Shown: positions 34,816 through 43,436 of the stretch, piece by piece
Layout of the letters: every line of letters begins with the position of its first letter
Numbering within the stretch: position 1 is the first letter of the stretch
Origin: Rhizobium leucaenae USDA 9039
GTDB lineage: Bacteria; Pseudomonadota; Alphaproteobacteria; Rhizobiales; Rhizobiaceae
Direction: 5' to 3'
Assembly (NCBI RefSeq): GCF_000426285.1
Contig: NZ_AUFB01000001.1
Location: forward strand, 490,181-554,180
Length of the DNA stretch: 64,000 nucleotides
Position numbers and translations under genes: made by a program
The notes under the pieces: model-generated
Database searches by the model: none
Told to the model about the DNA's origin: nothing
The model's input: only the letters and a program-made list of their open reading frames with translations

Positions 34816-35345
34816 GATCCCGCCCCTTCCAACCGTGCTCGATCTTCCGGCGGCAGAGTGGCGACGGGAGCGTTCCGGCTGAATTGCAACGCACGGATAT
34901 AGGCTGCGATCGCCCAGCGATCGGCCGGAGGAACCCTGTCGGCATAGGAATACATCACGCCATGGCCGTTGGTTATGACGTCGACGAAATAGCGCGAAGG
35001 AGCATTGCGCAGCCGGTCGACATGGAAACTCGGCGGATGCGGAAAGCCACGCGCCGGCACCGTGCCGTTGCCATCGCCATCGGTGTCGTGGCAGGGCGTG
35101 CAATAGATGCCGAAGCGTTCCTGTCCACGCCGCAGCAAATCGGCCGTCATCGTCGGGCGATTGGCAAGAGCTGCGTCTGCTTCGGCATCGTCGCGTCCCA
35201 CCGTCCCTTGCGGCGGCGCCTGCAGCGACTTGCCGTCGGCAAAGAGCGAACTCTTTTCATAGGAATCGTAGCGCGGCTGGTGGTTCATGTCGTCGCAGGC
35301 TGCGAGCAGCAGAACGGGTACGAGATAGAGCGGTGCGCTTCTCAT
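34812..35345 (-). CDS. actE: Alternative complex III subunit ActE (monohaem cytochrome c lipoprotein)
   Basis: A 177-residue protein counted from ATG 35345. It has a lipoprotein signal (MRSAPLYLVPVLLLAAC, lipobox Cys17) and one cytochrome c haem site (GIYCTPCHDTDGDGNG), with MYSYADRVPPADRWAIAAYI at the end, where a Met (in GVMYSYAD) may be the sixth haem ligand. In known ACIII this subunit is bound to the membrane surface and passes electrons to the oxidase or a soluble carrier. Its start overlaps the end of actD (ATGA). Confidence 0.88.
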   Translation of the reverse strand: MRSAPLYLVPVLLLAACDDMNHQPRYDSYEKSSLFADGKSLQAPPQGTVGRDDAEADAALANRPTMTADLLRRGQERFGIYCTPCHDTDGDGNGTVPARGFPHPPSFHVDRLRNAPSRYFVDVITNGHGVMYSYADRVPPADRWAIAAYIRALQFSRNAPVATLPPEDRARLEGAGS

Positions 35346-35902
35346 TCCGGCTGCTCCGTATGCTCTACGGTTTCGACGCGCACCGGATCGAGGCCTTCCA
35401 GAAAAGCCCGCGTGCGTTTCAAATGGAACCGCGCATCGTTGCTGAAAAGCACGAGAAAGAACTTGTCCGAGCTCGCCAAATGAAACGCGTCGACATCGAA
35501 AAGCGGATGATGGAGGCGTGGTAGGCGGTTCAGCAGAAGCATGCCGAAGACCGCAAACAGCACGGCGAAAAGCACGGTCAGCTCGAAGGTGATCAGCATG
35601 AAGGATTGCCAGGCATAAAGCGGGCGCGCGCCGATAATGATCTGATAGGCATAATTGGTGTAGACCTGCAGGCCATAGGCGATGGCGGCACCGACGATCC
35701 CACCGGCAAAAGTCAGCCACGGCACGATGTTTTCTTTAAGATCCAGCACGTCGGTCAGTTCCTGCACCGGATAGGGCGAATAGGCGTCCAAGGCACGAAA
35801 GCCGGCCTTACGTGCGCGCTTGACGCCTTCCACCAGCCGTTCTGGTCTGTCGAATTCGGCGACGAGGCCGAAAACTGCACTTTCCGGGCTGGGTTCATGC
35901 AT
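35342..35902 (-). CDS. actD: Alternative complex III subunit ActD (DUF3341)
   Basis: A 186-residue protein with two membrane helices near residues 60-80 and 100-125 (PWLTFAGGIVGAAIAYGLQ and LITFELTVLFAVLFAVFGML), matching DUF3341. The AYSPYPVQELTDVLDL and SSDKFFLVLFSNDARF segments are family-typical. It carries no cofactor; ActD bridges the membrane subunits of alternative complex III. The start overlaps actC by eight bases. Confidence 0.85.
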   Translation of the reverse strand: MHEPSPESAVFGLVAEFDRPERLVEGVKRARKAGFRALDAYSPYPVQELTDVLDLKENIVPWLTFAGGIVGAAIAYGLQVYTNYAYQIIIGARPLYAWQSFMLITFELTVLFAVLFAVFGMLLLNRLPRLHHPLFDVDAFHLASSDKFFLVLFSNDARFHLKRTRAFLEGLDPVRVETVEHTEQPE

Positions 35903-37232
35903 GGCTCAAATCCCCCGTTTCCCTGAGCGCCTCTTTGACTTCGAAGGCCGAAATGACCGGCAGGAAGCGCACGAACAACAGGAAGGGTGTGAAGAAAACG
36001 CCGAGCATGCCGGCAAAAAGGCCCCACTCCCAAATGCTTGGATGGTAGACGCCCCAGGAGGAGACGAGATAATCGCGATAGAGCGACGTCGTCAGCAGCA
36101 TATAGCGCTCGAACCACATGCCGACGGTGACCGAAAGGCCGATCAGAAACAGAATGACCGGCTGGCGGCGAACGGCGCCAAACCATAAAAGCTGCAGCGG
36201 CACGAAATTGAGGATGACCGCGCCCCAATAGCTATAGGCGTAGATGCCGGTCAGCCGATCCATCATCGTACCGACGTCCTGCCGATCGCCGCCATAGAGG
36301 CTGTCGAAGACCTCCGTCACATAGCCGTAGGCCGTCATCAATCCCGTTGCCAGCACGAAGCATCCGAGCAGGTCGAGATGGCGCTCGGTGACGAGATCGC
36401 CAAGCCCCAGCGCATGGCGCAGCGTCACGGCAATCATCGCCACGACGGCAAAGCCGGAAAAGGCCGCGCCCAGCACGAAATATGGCGGGAAGACCGTCGA
36501 GGTCCAACCAGGTATCGGACCAGCGGCAAAGAGCAGCGAAACCTCCGAGTGAACCGAAACCACCAGAGGCACCGCTATGGCGGCGGTCAGTCGATAGGAC
36601 TGGTTCCAGCGTGCCCAATGCCTGGCCGAGCCGCGCCAGCCAAGCGCTGCGAGGCCGTAGAACACCTGCTGCCAGCGTTTTTTTGCCCGATCGCGGACGG
36701 TGGCAAGATCGGGGACGATGCCGATATACCAGAAGAGAATCGAGACGGTGAGATAGGTCAGCACCGCGAAAAAATCCCAGCTCAAGGGACTTTTGAATTG
36801 CGGCGAGATCGTCATAGTATTCGGATAGGGCGCGATCCAATAAAAGAACCAGGGACGTCCGAGATGCAGGATCGGGTATAGGCCTGCGCAGACAACGGCA
36901 AAGAGCGTCATCGCCTCGGCGAAGCGGTTCAGTGAGTTGCGCCAGTGCGCGCTTAGAAGCAGAAGCAATGCCGAGATCAGCGTCCCGGCGTGTCCGATGC
37001 CGAGAAACCAGATGTAGTTGGCGATCGCCAAACCCCAATTGACAGGAATGTTTTCGCCCCAGACGCCCACCCCGTAGATGAGCAGAACCGCCGACGAAAC
37101 GACGAAGCTTATGAGCAGCAGCAGCGACACCAAAAAACAGGCCCACCATGCCCGGGGGGCTGGATATTTCAGTGGGATCCGGGTGATCTTCGCTGTGGCC
37201 GCCTCGTTGCGACCTGCCGTTACATCGCTCAT
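35895..37232 (-). CDS. actC: Alternative complex III subunit ActC (NrfD-like)
   Basis: A 445-residue protein with about ten membrane helices of the NrfD/PsrC family. It forms the main quinol-oxidising membrane subunit of alternative complex III. Typical segments are NYIWFLGIGHAGTLISALLL (quinone site region), then PWFFYWIAPYPNT and the C-terminal SIWEWGLFAGMLGVFFTPFL. The length and order after actB match known act operons. It overlaps actB by four bases and actD by eight. Confidence 0.9.
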   Translation of the reverse strand: MSDVTAGRNEAATAKITRIPLKYPAPRAWWACFLVSLLLLISFVVSSAVLLIYGVGVWGENIPVNWGLAIANYIWFLGIGHAGTLISALLLLLSAHWRNSLNRFAEAMTLFAVVCAGLYPILHLGRPWFFYWIAPYPNTMTISPQFKSPLSWDFFAVLTYLTVSILFWYIGIVPDLATVRDRAKKRWQQVFYGLAALGWRGSARHWARWNQSYRLTAAIAVPLVVSVHSEVSLLFAAGPIPGWTSTVFPPYFVLGAAFSGFAVVAMIAVTLRHALGLGDLVTERHLDLLGCFVLATGLMTAYGYVTEVFDSLYGGDRQDVGTMMDRLTGIYAYSYWGAVILNFVPLQLLWFGAVRRQPVILFLIGLSVTVGMWFERYMLLTTSLYRDYLVSSWGVYHPSIWEWGLFAGMLGVFFTPFLLFVRFLPVISAFEVKEALRETGDLSHA

Positions 37233-40183
37233 CCTGTGGCCTCCTTCCGGAGGATGCTCTTATCCTCGATGCGGGCAAGATAGGTGGTCCGCGGCCGCGT
37301 ATTGGCCTCCTCAAGCAACGTATAATCACGCGATTCAGCCTTGCGGCGGCTGACGGCGGAACTGGGATTGGCGACGTTGCCAAAAACAATTGCCTGCGTT
37401 GGACAGGCTTGCTGGCAGGCAGTGACGATCTCGCCATCGCGGATCGGCCGGCCCTCCTTATCGGCAGTGATGCGGGCTTCGGCGATGCGCTGCACGCAGT
37501 ATGTGCATTTCTCCATGACGCCGCGGCTTCGCACGGTCACGTCCGGATTGCGCATGGCCTTGACGGATTCCGCATCGTTTCCGGTGTAGTCGAACCAGTT
37601 GAAGCGGCGGACCTTGTAGGGGCAATAGGACGAACAGGTGCGTGTGCCGATGCAACGGTTGTAGACCTGCAGGTTCAGCCCGTCGATGCTGTGGACGGCG
37701 GCGTTGACCGGGCAGCCCATTTCGCAAGGTGCCTGCTCGCAATGCATGCAAGGAACCGGCTCGAAATAGGATTTCGGCTCCGTGACATCGCCTTCGTAAT
37801 AGTGATCGATGCGAATCCAATGCATTTGCCGGCCCTCGGCGATCAGGTCCTTACCGACGACCGGAATGTTGTTTTCAGCCTGACAGGCGGTGACACAGGC
37901 GTTGCAGCCGATGCAAAGGTCGAGGTCGATCGACATTCCCCAGGAAGGGTCGGACTTTGGCTTGTCCGGATAGAACGAGGGCTGCTCCTCCTTGTCGCTC
38001 CTCTGCGATTGCGGCTCGAGCTCGCCGACATCCACGCTGCGGACGAAATCGAAACCGTCCATTGCCTGGTTCACTTGCGTCGTCGCGACCGTCAGCGTCT
38101 TGCCCGTCGGCTCGATTCTGACATTGCTCCTGTGCCACAGTTCATTCGATCGCCGCAGCAGGTAAGCGTCGTAACCGAGATTTGCGGCGATCGAGTCCTT
38201 CAGTTTCCGGCCGTAACCAAGCGTGACTGTCAGCGTCTGCGTTTCCTGACCCGGCATGATCCACACCGGGCCGGTTATCGAAACGGCATCTACCGCCAGC
38301 CGAACCTCGTCACCATTCGTCAGCCCCTTCTCAGCCGCAAGCTGTGGACTGAGGAGAATGACATTGCCCCAGGTGATTTTGGTCAGCGGTCGGGGTGTCT
38401 CCTGCGCCCAGGCGTTTTCGGAAAGAGTACCGTCCCAAATGCCAGCATCGGGGCGGATGACCAGCGTCAGAGCCTCGGCGGCATCGATGGCAGACGGGGG
38501 AATTTGTCGGCTGGTAACCGTCGGCACGATCAGCGGCGGTGCGCTGCCCTCCACGAAACCTTGGTTGAGGCTGTCGCGCCAGCGACTGTCGAAATCGGTT
38601 CCCCATGCCGTTTTCCAGGTCTGCCGCACGACATCCAGGTCCACTGCGGCGTGTCCCATCAAGTTTTCCAACACTACGTGCGCCGAACGCACGTCATAGA
38701 ACGGCCGGACCAGCGGTTGAATGAGGCTTATCGTGCCGTCGACCGCGCGCGCATCGCTCCAACTTTCGAGATCGTGCTGAAGCGGGACATGCCATTGGCA
38801 GAAGGAGGCAGTCTCATCGGCATGCTGCGCCGCATGGATGCTGAGCCCCACCTTTCGCAAGGCTTTGCGGAAATCGAGATCGGCCGGCGCCATATAGGCC
38901 GGATCGATGCCGACGATCGCGAGCGTCGAGACTTTGCCCGCCTGCATATCTGCCGCAAGCGCCTCGAGCGATTGCGGACCGTCGGGCGGCGTGGTGGTGA
39001 ACGGATCGGAGAAGCGCAGGGTGGTGCCGAGGCTTCCGAGCTTTTCATTCAGCAGCAATCCGAGCGACTGGGTATTCTTGTCGTGATGCGCGCCGACCAG
39101 AAGCAATGCGGTATGCTGCGAGGCTTTGAGCGCATCCGAGGCGGCGTCGATCCATCGACGTTCCTTGTCAGAGAGTTCGACATTGCCGAGACCATCCAAG
39201 CCGATCCGGCCGCCAAGCGCCCGAAGCAGACGATCCATCGCGGAGACGGATGCGGCAAGCCGCATGTCCGCGACGGAGCCGGTCGTCGACGGAGTGGGTT
39301 CGGCGACGAAAAGGCGGGATTGGCCTTGCCGCGCCTGCCGCAATCGGCGGCGATCACCAAAGAGACGCGCGTTGAGCGTCTGGCGCGGACCGGGGCCAAG
39401 AAAGTCGTCATCAAGGCTTACGATCGTTTCGGCGGCATCGAAGGCCGGATGCATGACCAATGGCCGGCCGAACACTAGGGCGGTCGCGGCGAGCCGAAGC
39501 GCATCCGAGACCGGATCGCAGACGTGCCAGCGCGCTTTTGGCCAACGCTGCATCATCGCGCCTATCTGCCGAAGCAGCGTCGGTGAGCTCAAAGGACCAG
39601 TCAGCAGGCGAAAGCCTTCTCCCTGCAGCTTGTCCAAAGCGTTCGCATTCGCGGCCATCTCCGCATCGAAGGCGCTCCAATCCACCGGCTTGCCGAGGTG
39701 AAGCGGAGTTTGCGAACGGCCCGGATCGTAAAGGCCGAGAAGAGCTGCCTGCGTGAAGGCGTCCGTTGCACCCTTCGATGCTGGATGGTCCGGATTGCCT
39801 TCTAGTTTGACAGGGCGGCCGGTAAACGTCTTGCCGAGGACCGGCTGCGCATAGCCGGCAAAAGTGACTGATGTTGCATACCATTTCGCCACGCCCACCG
39901 TCATGCCGTCGGGAGCCTCGACATAGGGCAACGCGGTTTCGTCCTCTTCGCCCTTACAGGCCGGCAGGCCGGCAAGGGCCAGCGAAGCCCCCATGACCTT
40001 CAGCAGCGAACGGCGATCGAGGTTGATCGGGCGGCTATGAAGTGCCGGAAACTGCTCCCTTGCATATCGTTTGAAAGGCTCCGTGTCGGAGAGTTCTTTC
40101 AAAACCCTCTGGAAATGCCGCCCCGTCTTGCCGGCGAGCCGCTTGCGGATTGCTTCCTCGGAGGACGGGCGGTTGGTCATCAA
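37229..40183 (-). CDS. actB: Alternative complex III subunit ActB (molybdopterin-like plus iron-sulfur domains)
   Basis: A 984-residue periplasmic protein. A twin-arginine signal (LDRRSLLKVMGASLALAG) leads to a lipobox-like Cys (LPACKG), so it may be lipid-anchored. Residues ~90-740 form a molybdopterin-oxidoreductase-like domain, which in this family has no cofactor. Residues ~751-984 are ferredoxin-like: CIGCNACVTACQ, CMHCEQAPCEMGCP, then CIGTRTCSSYCP with CTYC and CQQACP. These ligate the family's three [4Fe-4S] and one [3Fe-4S] clusters. It passes electrons from quinol to the haems of ActA and ActE. A long opposite-strand frame here is only a GC shadow. Confidence 0.9.
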   Translation of the reverse strand: MMTNRPSSEEAIRKRLAGKTGRHFQRVLKELSDTEPFKRYAREQFPALHSRPINLDRRSLLKVMGASLALAGLPACKGEEDETALPYVEAPDGMTVGVAKWYATSVTFAGYAQPVLGKTFTGRPVKLEGNPDHPASKGATDAFTQAALLGLYDPGRSQTPLHLGKPVDWSAFDAEMAANANALDKLQGEGFRLLTGPLSSPTLLRQIGAMMQRWPKARWHVCDPVSDALRLAATALVFGRPLVMHPAFDAAETIVSLDDDFLGPGPRQTLNARLFGDRRRLRQARQGQSRLFVAEPTPSTTGSVADMRLAASVSAMDRLLRALGGRIGLDGLGNVELSDKERRWIDAASDALKASQHTALLLVGAHHDKNTQSLGLLLNEKLGSLGTTLRFSDPFTTTPPDGPQSLEALAADMQAGKVSTLAIVGIDPAYMAPADLDFRKALRKVGLSIHAAQHADETASFCQWHVPLQHDLESWSDARAVDGTISLIQPLVRPFYDVRSAHVVLENLMGHAAVDLDVVRQTWKTAWGTDFDSRWRDSLNQGFVEGSAPPLIVPTVTSRQIPPSAIDAAEALTLVIRPDAGIWDGTLSENAWAQETPRPLTKITWGNVILLSPQLAAEKGLTNGDEVRLAVDAVSITGPVWIMPGQETQTLTVTLGYGRKLKDSIAANLGYDAYLLRRSNELWHRSNVRIEPTGKTLTVATTQVNQAMDGFDFVRSVDVGELEPQSQRSDKEEQPSFYPDKPKSDPSWGMSIDLDLCIGCNACVTACQAENNIPVVGKDLIAEGRQMHWIRIDHYYEGDVTEPKSYFEPVPCMHCEQAPCEMGCPVNAAVHSIDGLNLQVYNRCIGTRTCSSYCPYKVRRFNWFDYTGNDAESVKAMRNPDVTVRSRGVMEKCTYCVQRIAEARITADKEGRPIRDGEIVTACQQACPTQAIVFGNVANPSSAVSRRKAESRDYTLLEEANTRPRTTYLARIEDKSILRKEATG

Positions 40184-40184
40184 A

Positions 40185-40853
40185 TCACCTGTGACAGATG
40201 TTGCATTGAGTGAGCTTGGCCGGCTCGATGCCGTAGGCTTTCACCACGAGCGCGCCAAAATCCTTGTGTTGTGCGGGATGAGCGTCCCAATCGGACCAGT
40301 CCATCCGCGTCACCTGGTCAGGCGGGCGCAGGTTTGGCGCGGGGTCTCGATGGCAGTTCAGACACCACTGCATCTGAAAGGGTCGTGCACGCGACATTAG
40401 CGGCATCTGATCGACGCGACCGTGGCAGGTCACGCAGGGAACGCCACGGGTAATGTGGATCGAATGGTTGAAATAGACATAGTCCGGCAGCCGTGACACA
40501 CGGTTCCACCGCAGCGGAACGTTCGCCGCCAGACTGTGCCTGACCGCCGCCAGCATGGGAGCTCCGGTCCATATCTGCGAATGACAGCTCATGCAGATGT
40601 GGGTTGCCGGCAGGCCGGCATATGCGCTCGTTTCGACCGACGTGTGGCAATAACGACAGTCGATGCCGAGACCGCCGACGTGATGCTGGTGACTGAAGGG
40701 AACAGGCTGATCCTGCACCCAGCCGATCAGAGTTCCATAGCTTGAGCTGGCATAGCCGCCCACAAACAGGATCAGAAGAAATATGAGGATGGCGGCGGCG
40801 AGCAGGAAGGCGCGCAGTCTGGTATCTGCAGAAGCCGTGAAAATCTGCGCCAC
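40185..40853 (-). CDS. actA: Alternative complex III subunit ActA (pentahaem cytochrome c)
   Basis: A 222-residue multihaem cytochrome, GTG start with AGGGGA upstream. One N-terminal membrane helix (FLLAAAILIFLLILFVGGYA) anchors it. Five CxxCH haem sites are present: C66-C69, C87-C90, C140-C143, C164-C167 and C217-C220. Further His residues, such as those in FSHQHHVGGLG, can be distal ligands. Five haems and one anchor are exactly the ActA pattern. It is the first gene of the operon; an exact EcfG promoter lies 35 bases before the start. Confidence 0.92.
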   Translation of the reverse strand: MAQIFTASADTRLRAFLLAAAILIFLLILFVGGYASSSYGTLIGWVQDQPVPFSHQHHVGGLGIDCRYCHTSVETSAYAGLPATHICMSCHSQIWTGAPMLAAVRHSLAANVPLRWNRVSRLPDYVYFNHSIHITRGVPCVTCHGRVDQMPLMSRARPFQMQWCLNCHRDPAPNLRPPDQVTRMDWSDWDAHPAQHKDFGALVVKAYGIEPAKLTQCNICHR

Positions 40854-40887
40854 CGAATTCCCCTAAGTTGCCCGTGTAACGGGGTCA

Positions 40888-40912
40888 AACGTAGAGTCAG
40901 AATGAAAGTTCC
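40888..40912 (-). promoter_or_regulatory. EcfG promoter, exact match, for the act/cox operon
   Basis: On the minus strand GGAAC is 40912-40908, N16, CGTT 40891-40888. The predicted transcript start is near 40881, about 28 bases before the actA GTG. It matches the consensus in every fixed base. Confidence 0.6.
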
Positions 40913-40967
40913 AGCCTCGCCGCCTGCAGGTTCGATCCGCCGCACGCACCTGCCTTCATCAACCAAT

Positions 40968-40993
40968 GGAACAATGTGTTCCGGCCGAGGGTT
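40968..40993 (+). promoter_or_regulatory. EcfG-type promoter candidate (GGAAC-N17-GGTT)
   Basis: GGAAC at 40968-40972, GGTT at 40990-40993, about 90 bases before the small gene at 41081 and the topoisomerase. Confidence 0.35.
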
Positions 40994-41080
40994 ACATTCA
41001 CCACGTCGGGATCATGAAGCGCTGCTCATCTTCCCGGCTGTGGGCGAATGCCAAAGGCCATGTTCCGAAGGAGACCAGCG

Positions 41081-41284
41081 ATGAAACATCAGCAACCACG
41101 TGACGGAGCGCCTGGAACTACCGATCAGTCCCCCAGATGGGAAGGCCCGGCCGGCTCCAAGCCCGCCGGTTATCTTCCGGCCAAGGATGGCGGAGAAGCA
41201 GCACGGGACGCCAATAACGAGAACATCAATCATCCGCGCAAGCGCAAGGTTTCCGACGCACTGAAGCAAAAAGGCGATGACTGA
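41081..41284 (+). CDS. Small hydrophilic hypothetical protein
   Basis: A 67-residue protein counted from ATG 41081, with GAAGGAG eight bases before. It is polar, Gly/Pro/Lys-rich and probably disordered (GPAGSKPAGYLPAKDGGEAA). It overlaps the topoisomerase IB gene start by eight bases, so both are translationally coupled. Function unknown; a DNA-related accessory role is a guess from the coupling. Confidence 0.65.
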   Translation: MKHQQPRDGAPGTTDQSPRWEGPAGSKPAGYLPAKDGGEAARDANNENINHPRKRKVSDALKQKGDD

Positions 41285-42464
41285 AAGCGGCCTGCAATCA
41301 GGACAGGAACCAGGCAACGTCGGCAGCGATACCGGCGCCGTATGCTCCGGAGCCAAGCTCGCACAGGGACAGTCGCCGGTCGTTGCTGACCCGATGCCGT
41401 CAGAGGCAACCATTTCGAAAGCCCCACCGCCCCCCATGCACGAGATTGGAGACGAGTCGGAAATCGTTTATCTCGCCATATTGGAGAGCGGCATAACCCG
41501 CAAGAAAGGCCGGAAAGGCTTTCTCTACTACGACGAGAGCGGAAACCGGATCTACGATGAAGCCGAACTTGAGCGCTTTTCCGCACTCGCCATTCCTCCC
41601 GCCTATACCGACGTCATTATTTCCCCCGAACCAAGATCGCACTTGCAAGCCGTCGGTCGTGATGCGCGGGGGCGGAAGCAGTATCGCTACCATCCAAATT
41701 GGACGGCGGAGCGCGACCGGGAAAAATTCGCGCAGCTTGTGGAGTTCGCAAGGGCGCTGCCCGAAATTCGCAAGCGGATCGATATGGATCTTCGCCGCAG
41801 GAAGCCCGGATTGGCAAAGGCGCTTGCCACGGTCGTCTGGCTGATGGACAAGCTGTTCATCCGCATCGGCAATGAGGCCTATGCGATGGAAAACGGTTCC
41901 TATGGCCTGACGACATTGCGCAGCCGGCATGTCAAACTCGTGGGATCGCGCCTCCAATTTCGCTTCAAGGGAAAATCCGGTAGGGAATGGCGGTTGAGCT
42001 ATACCGACCGTCGCATCATCCGCGCCATACGAATGCTGCAGGAACTGCCCGGCCAGCATCTGTTCCAATATCTCGACGAGAACGGTGCCCTCCACGCGAT
42101 CCGTTCGCAAGACGTCAATGCCTATATTCGCGAGGCCGCAGGAGGTGACTTCAGCTCACGGCAATTCCGGATCTGGGGTGCCACGCGAATGGCAGCTTCG
42201 GCACTCGCCGTCATAGAGCCCGCCAACAGCGCCACAGCGCGGGCAAGGCAGATAAACGAAATCGTCGACACGGTGGCCGCGAAACTGGTGAACACGCGGG
42301 CCGTCTGTCGAGGATCCTACATCCATCCGCGCGTGTTCGAAGATTTCGAAAACGGCAGCCTGGCGAAAATCGCGAAGACGAAAGTGCGGAAGGGGTCCAG
42401 CATTCTGAAATGGCTGGATGAAGACGAGGTGACAGTTCTGCGGTGGCTGGAAGAACTGGAGTGA
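41277..42464 (+). CDS. DNA topoisomerase IB (poxvirus type)
   Basis: A 395-residue enzyme. It relaxes supercoiled DNA through a 3'-phosphotyrosine intermediate. A disordered N-terminus (~60 residues) precedes the N-terminal domain (RKKGRKGFLYYDESGNRIYD). The catalytic core shows LFIRIGNEAYAMENGSYGLT, with the first catalytic Arg region, then FKGKSGREW (Lys), then QFRIWGATRMAASAL (second Arg) and the nucleophilic Tyr in RGSYIHPRV. All active-site residues are present. It is translationally coupled to the preceding small gene. Bacterial type IB enzymes are common in rhizobial accessory and stress regions. Confidence 0.88.
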   Translation: MTESGLQSGQEPGNVGSDTGAVCSGAKLAQGQSPVVADPMPSEATISKAPPPPMHEIGDESEIVYLAILESGITRKKGRKGFLYYDESGNRIYDEAELERFSALAIPPAYTDVIISPEPRSHLQAVGRDARGRKQYRYHPNWTAERDREKFAQLVEFARALPEIRKRIDMDLRRRKPGLAKALATVVWLMDKLFIRIGNEAYAMENGSYGLTTLRSRHVKLVGSRLQFRFKGKSGREWRLSYTDRRIIRAIRMLQELPGQHLFQYLDENGALHAIRSQDVNAYIREAAGGDFSSRQFRIWGATRMAASALAVIEPANSATARARQINEIVDTVAAKLVNTRAVCRGSYIHPRVFEDFENGSLAKIAKTKVRKGSSILKWLDEDEVTVLRWLEELE

Positions 42465-42604
42465 CTTCGATCTGTCCTATGTAGCATGCATGCGCGAACC
42501 GGTGGCGGTAGCCATCACTTCCTGGAGACACCCGTCAGCTTGCCGTCTACGCTCCTGCAAATCAATCAAGGCCCAGCCGCGGCGCCATCAAGGCACCGTC
42601 CGGC

Positions 42605-42796
42605 TCAGGATTTCGAGGCGTGTTCCGGTTTTCCCTTCCGTTTGGTAGACGCCATGTCTTGAAGTTCCTTCTCGCTCATGGAATCGACCATACTCTTGGA
42701 AGCGCCTTTCAATTCGCTCTTTTTCTTTTCGCCGCGCTTGGCGGCAAGCGCCGCGCCGGCGGCCTTCTGTTGAGACTTCGATTTTGCAGGCATCAT
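42605..42796 (-). CDS. DUF3008-type small basic protein
   Basis: A 63-residue protein with an AAGGAGG ribosome binding site before two adjacent ATGs. It is Lys/Ala/Ser-rich: KSKSQQKAAGAALAAKRGEK, then MVDSMSEKELQDMASTKRKG. This pattern is that of DUF3008 proteins (the SEKELxDxA/STKRKGKP motif), which are frequent stress-related small proteins of Proteobacteria. It may bind nucleic acid. A RIME-like repeat lies upstream. Confidence 0.7.
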   Translation of the reverse strand: MMPAKSKSQQKAAGAALAAKRGEKKKSELKGASKSMVDSMSEKELQDMASTKRKGKPEHASKS

Positions 42797-42826
42797 GGAC
42801 CTCCTTCGGTTGATAGTCTTCCGGCA

Positions 42827-42934
42827 CTAGAGCCGTTCAGCGCTTCACGGAATCGTTGAACCGCTCTAGCTTGTTGTTTTTACGCAATCCCAAACGGAAA
42901 ACCGCTACGCACTTTTCCTGGAATTGCTCGAGAG
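42827..42934. repeat. RIME-like rhizobial intergenic repeat, type 2
   Basis: The first near-palindrome runs from CTAGAGCCGTTCAG (42827-42840) to its complement ending in CGCTCTAG (42869). The second pairs CAATCCC...GGAAAA with TTTTCCTGGAATTG around 42885-42928. I recognise this module as one of the commonest intergenic repeats of Rhizobium genomes. It lies between two small minus-strand genes. Confidence 0.65.
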
Positions 42935-42977
42935 AGATCCTGCCATCACGTGGCATCACCGGAACCGGATAAATTCT

Positions 42978-43198
42978 CTAGGGCTCGATGCGGCGGTTAC
43001 CGGCATGGTCGTGATATTGTTCGGTCTGCACATTCTTGCTGTCGAGGCCCCTCTCCTTCGAGTGCTGCGCTTTGTCTCTATTGGAAAGCACCGCATTTCC
43101 CCGACACGAGAATCATCAAGCGTCGAGCGCGCGCCTGAGGCATCGCCTTTGCCCTGCGCTCCGCGTCCGATGTGTTTCTTCCCTGCATGTGCCATCAT
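42978..43198 (-). pseudogene. Small rhizobial hypothetical protein gene, frameshifted
   Basis: From ATG 43198 or 43195 (GAAGGAG upstream) the frame reads MAHAGKKHIGRGAQGKGDAS up to RVGE. In the next frame the text continues as NAVLSNRDKAQHSKERGLDS, then KNVQTEQYHDHAGNRRIEP and a stop at 42978. Adding one A to the A run at 43096-43098 joins them into one 74-residue protein with the ENAVLSNRDKAQHS pattern I recall from small rhizobial proteins. The uninterrupted frame gives only low-complexity Arg-rich text. It is either a recent inactivation or a sequencing error. Confidence 0.6.
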
Positions 43199-43230
43199 CT
43201 TTCTCCTTCAAGGCCGTTCGAAATTTCTGC

Positions 43231-43401
43231 TTAACCGGCAAATCGCAGCAGCAAGATCACAAGGACCAATGCCACCAGTCCGCCGATGAAAACCGGCCGC
43301 TGCCAGCGGCGCTTTAGGATGATCTCGCCCTGGCGGACATCCTCAGCCGCAAATGTCGGCGGTTCCGCTCGCTTTTGGTCAATCTTCTCGTCGTCATTCA
43401 T
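43231..43401 (-). CDS. Small single-pass membrane protein
   Basis: A 56-residue protein counted from ATG 43401; the longer frame above is the shadow of the Cys-rich gene. An acidic/polar N-terminus (MNDDEKIDQKRAEPPTFAAE) and a basic stretch (LKRRWQRP) lead into one C-terminal membrane helix (VFIGGLVALVLVILLLRF). The RBS is moderate (GAGGCGG). It starts 35 bases after the Cys-rich copper-type gene and may be cotranscribed. Function unknown. Confidence 0.6.
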   Translation of the reverse strand: MNDDEKIDQKRAEPPTFAAEDVRQGEIILKRRWQRPVFIGGLVALVLVILLLRFAG

Positions 43402-43436
43402 GTCCGCCTCACGCGTGCCCCCGCGAGGCCGCGATC

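Noticed and set aside
37409..39478. 689-codon open frame on the plus strand
   Set aside because: It is exactly antisense to actB, whose domains and cofactor motifs are clear. No RBS or family motifs; a typical high-GC shadow.
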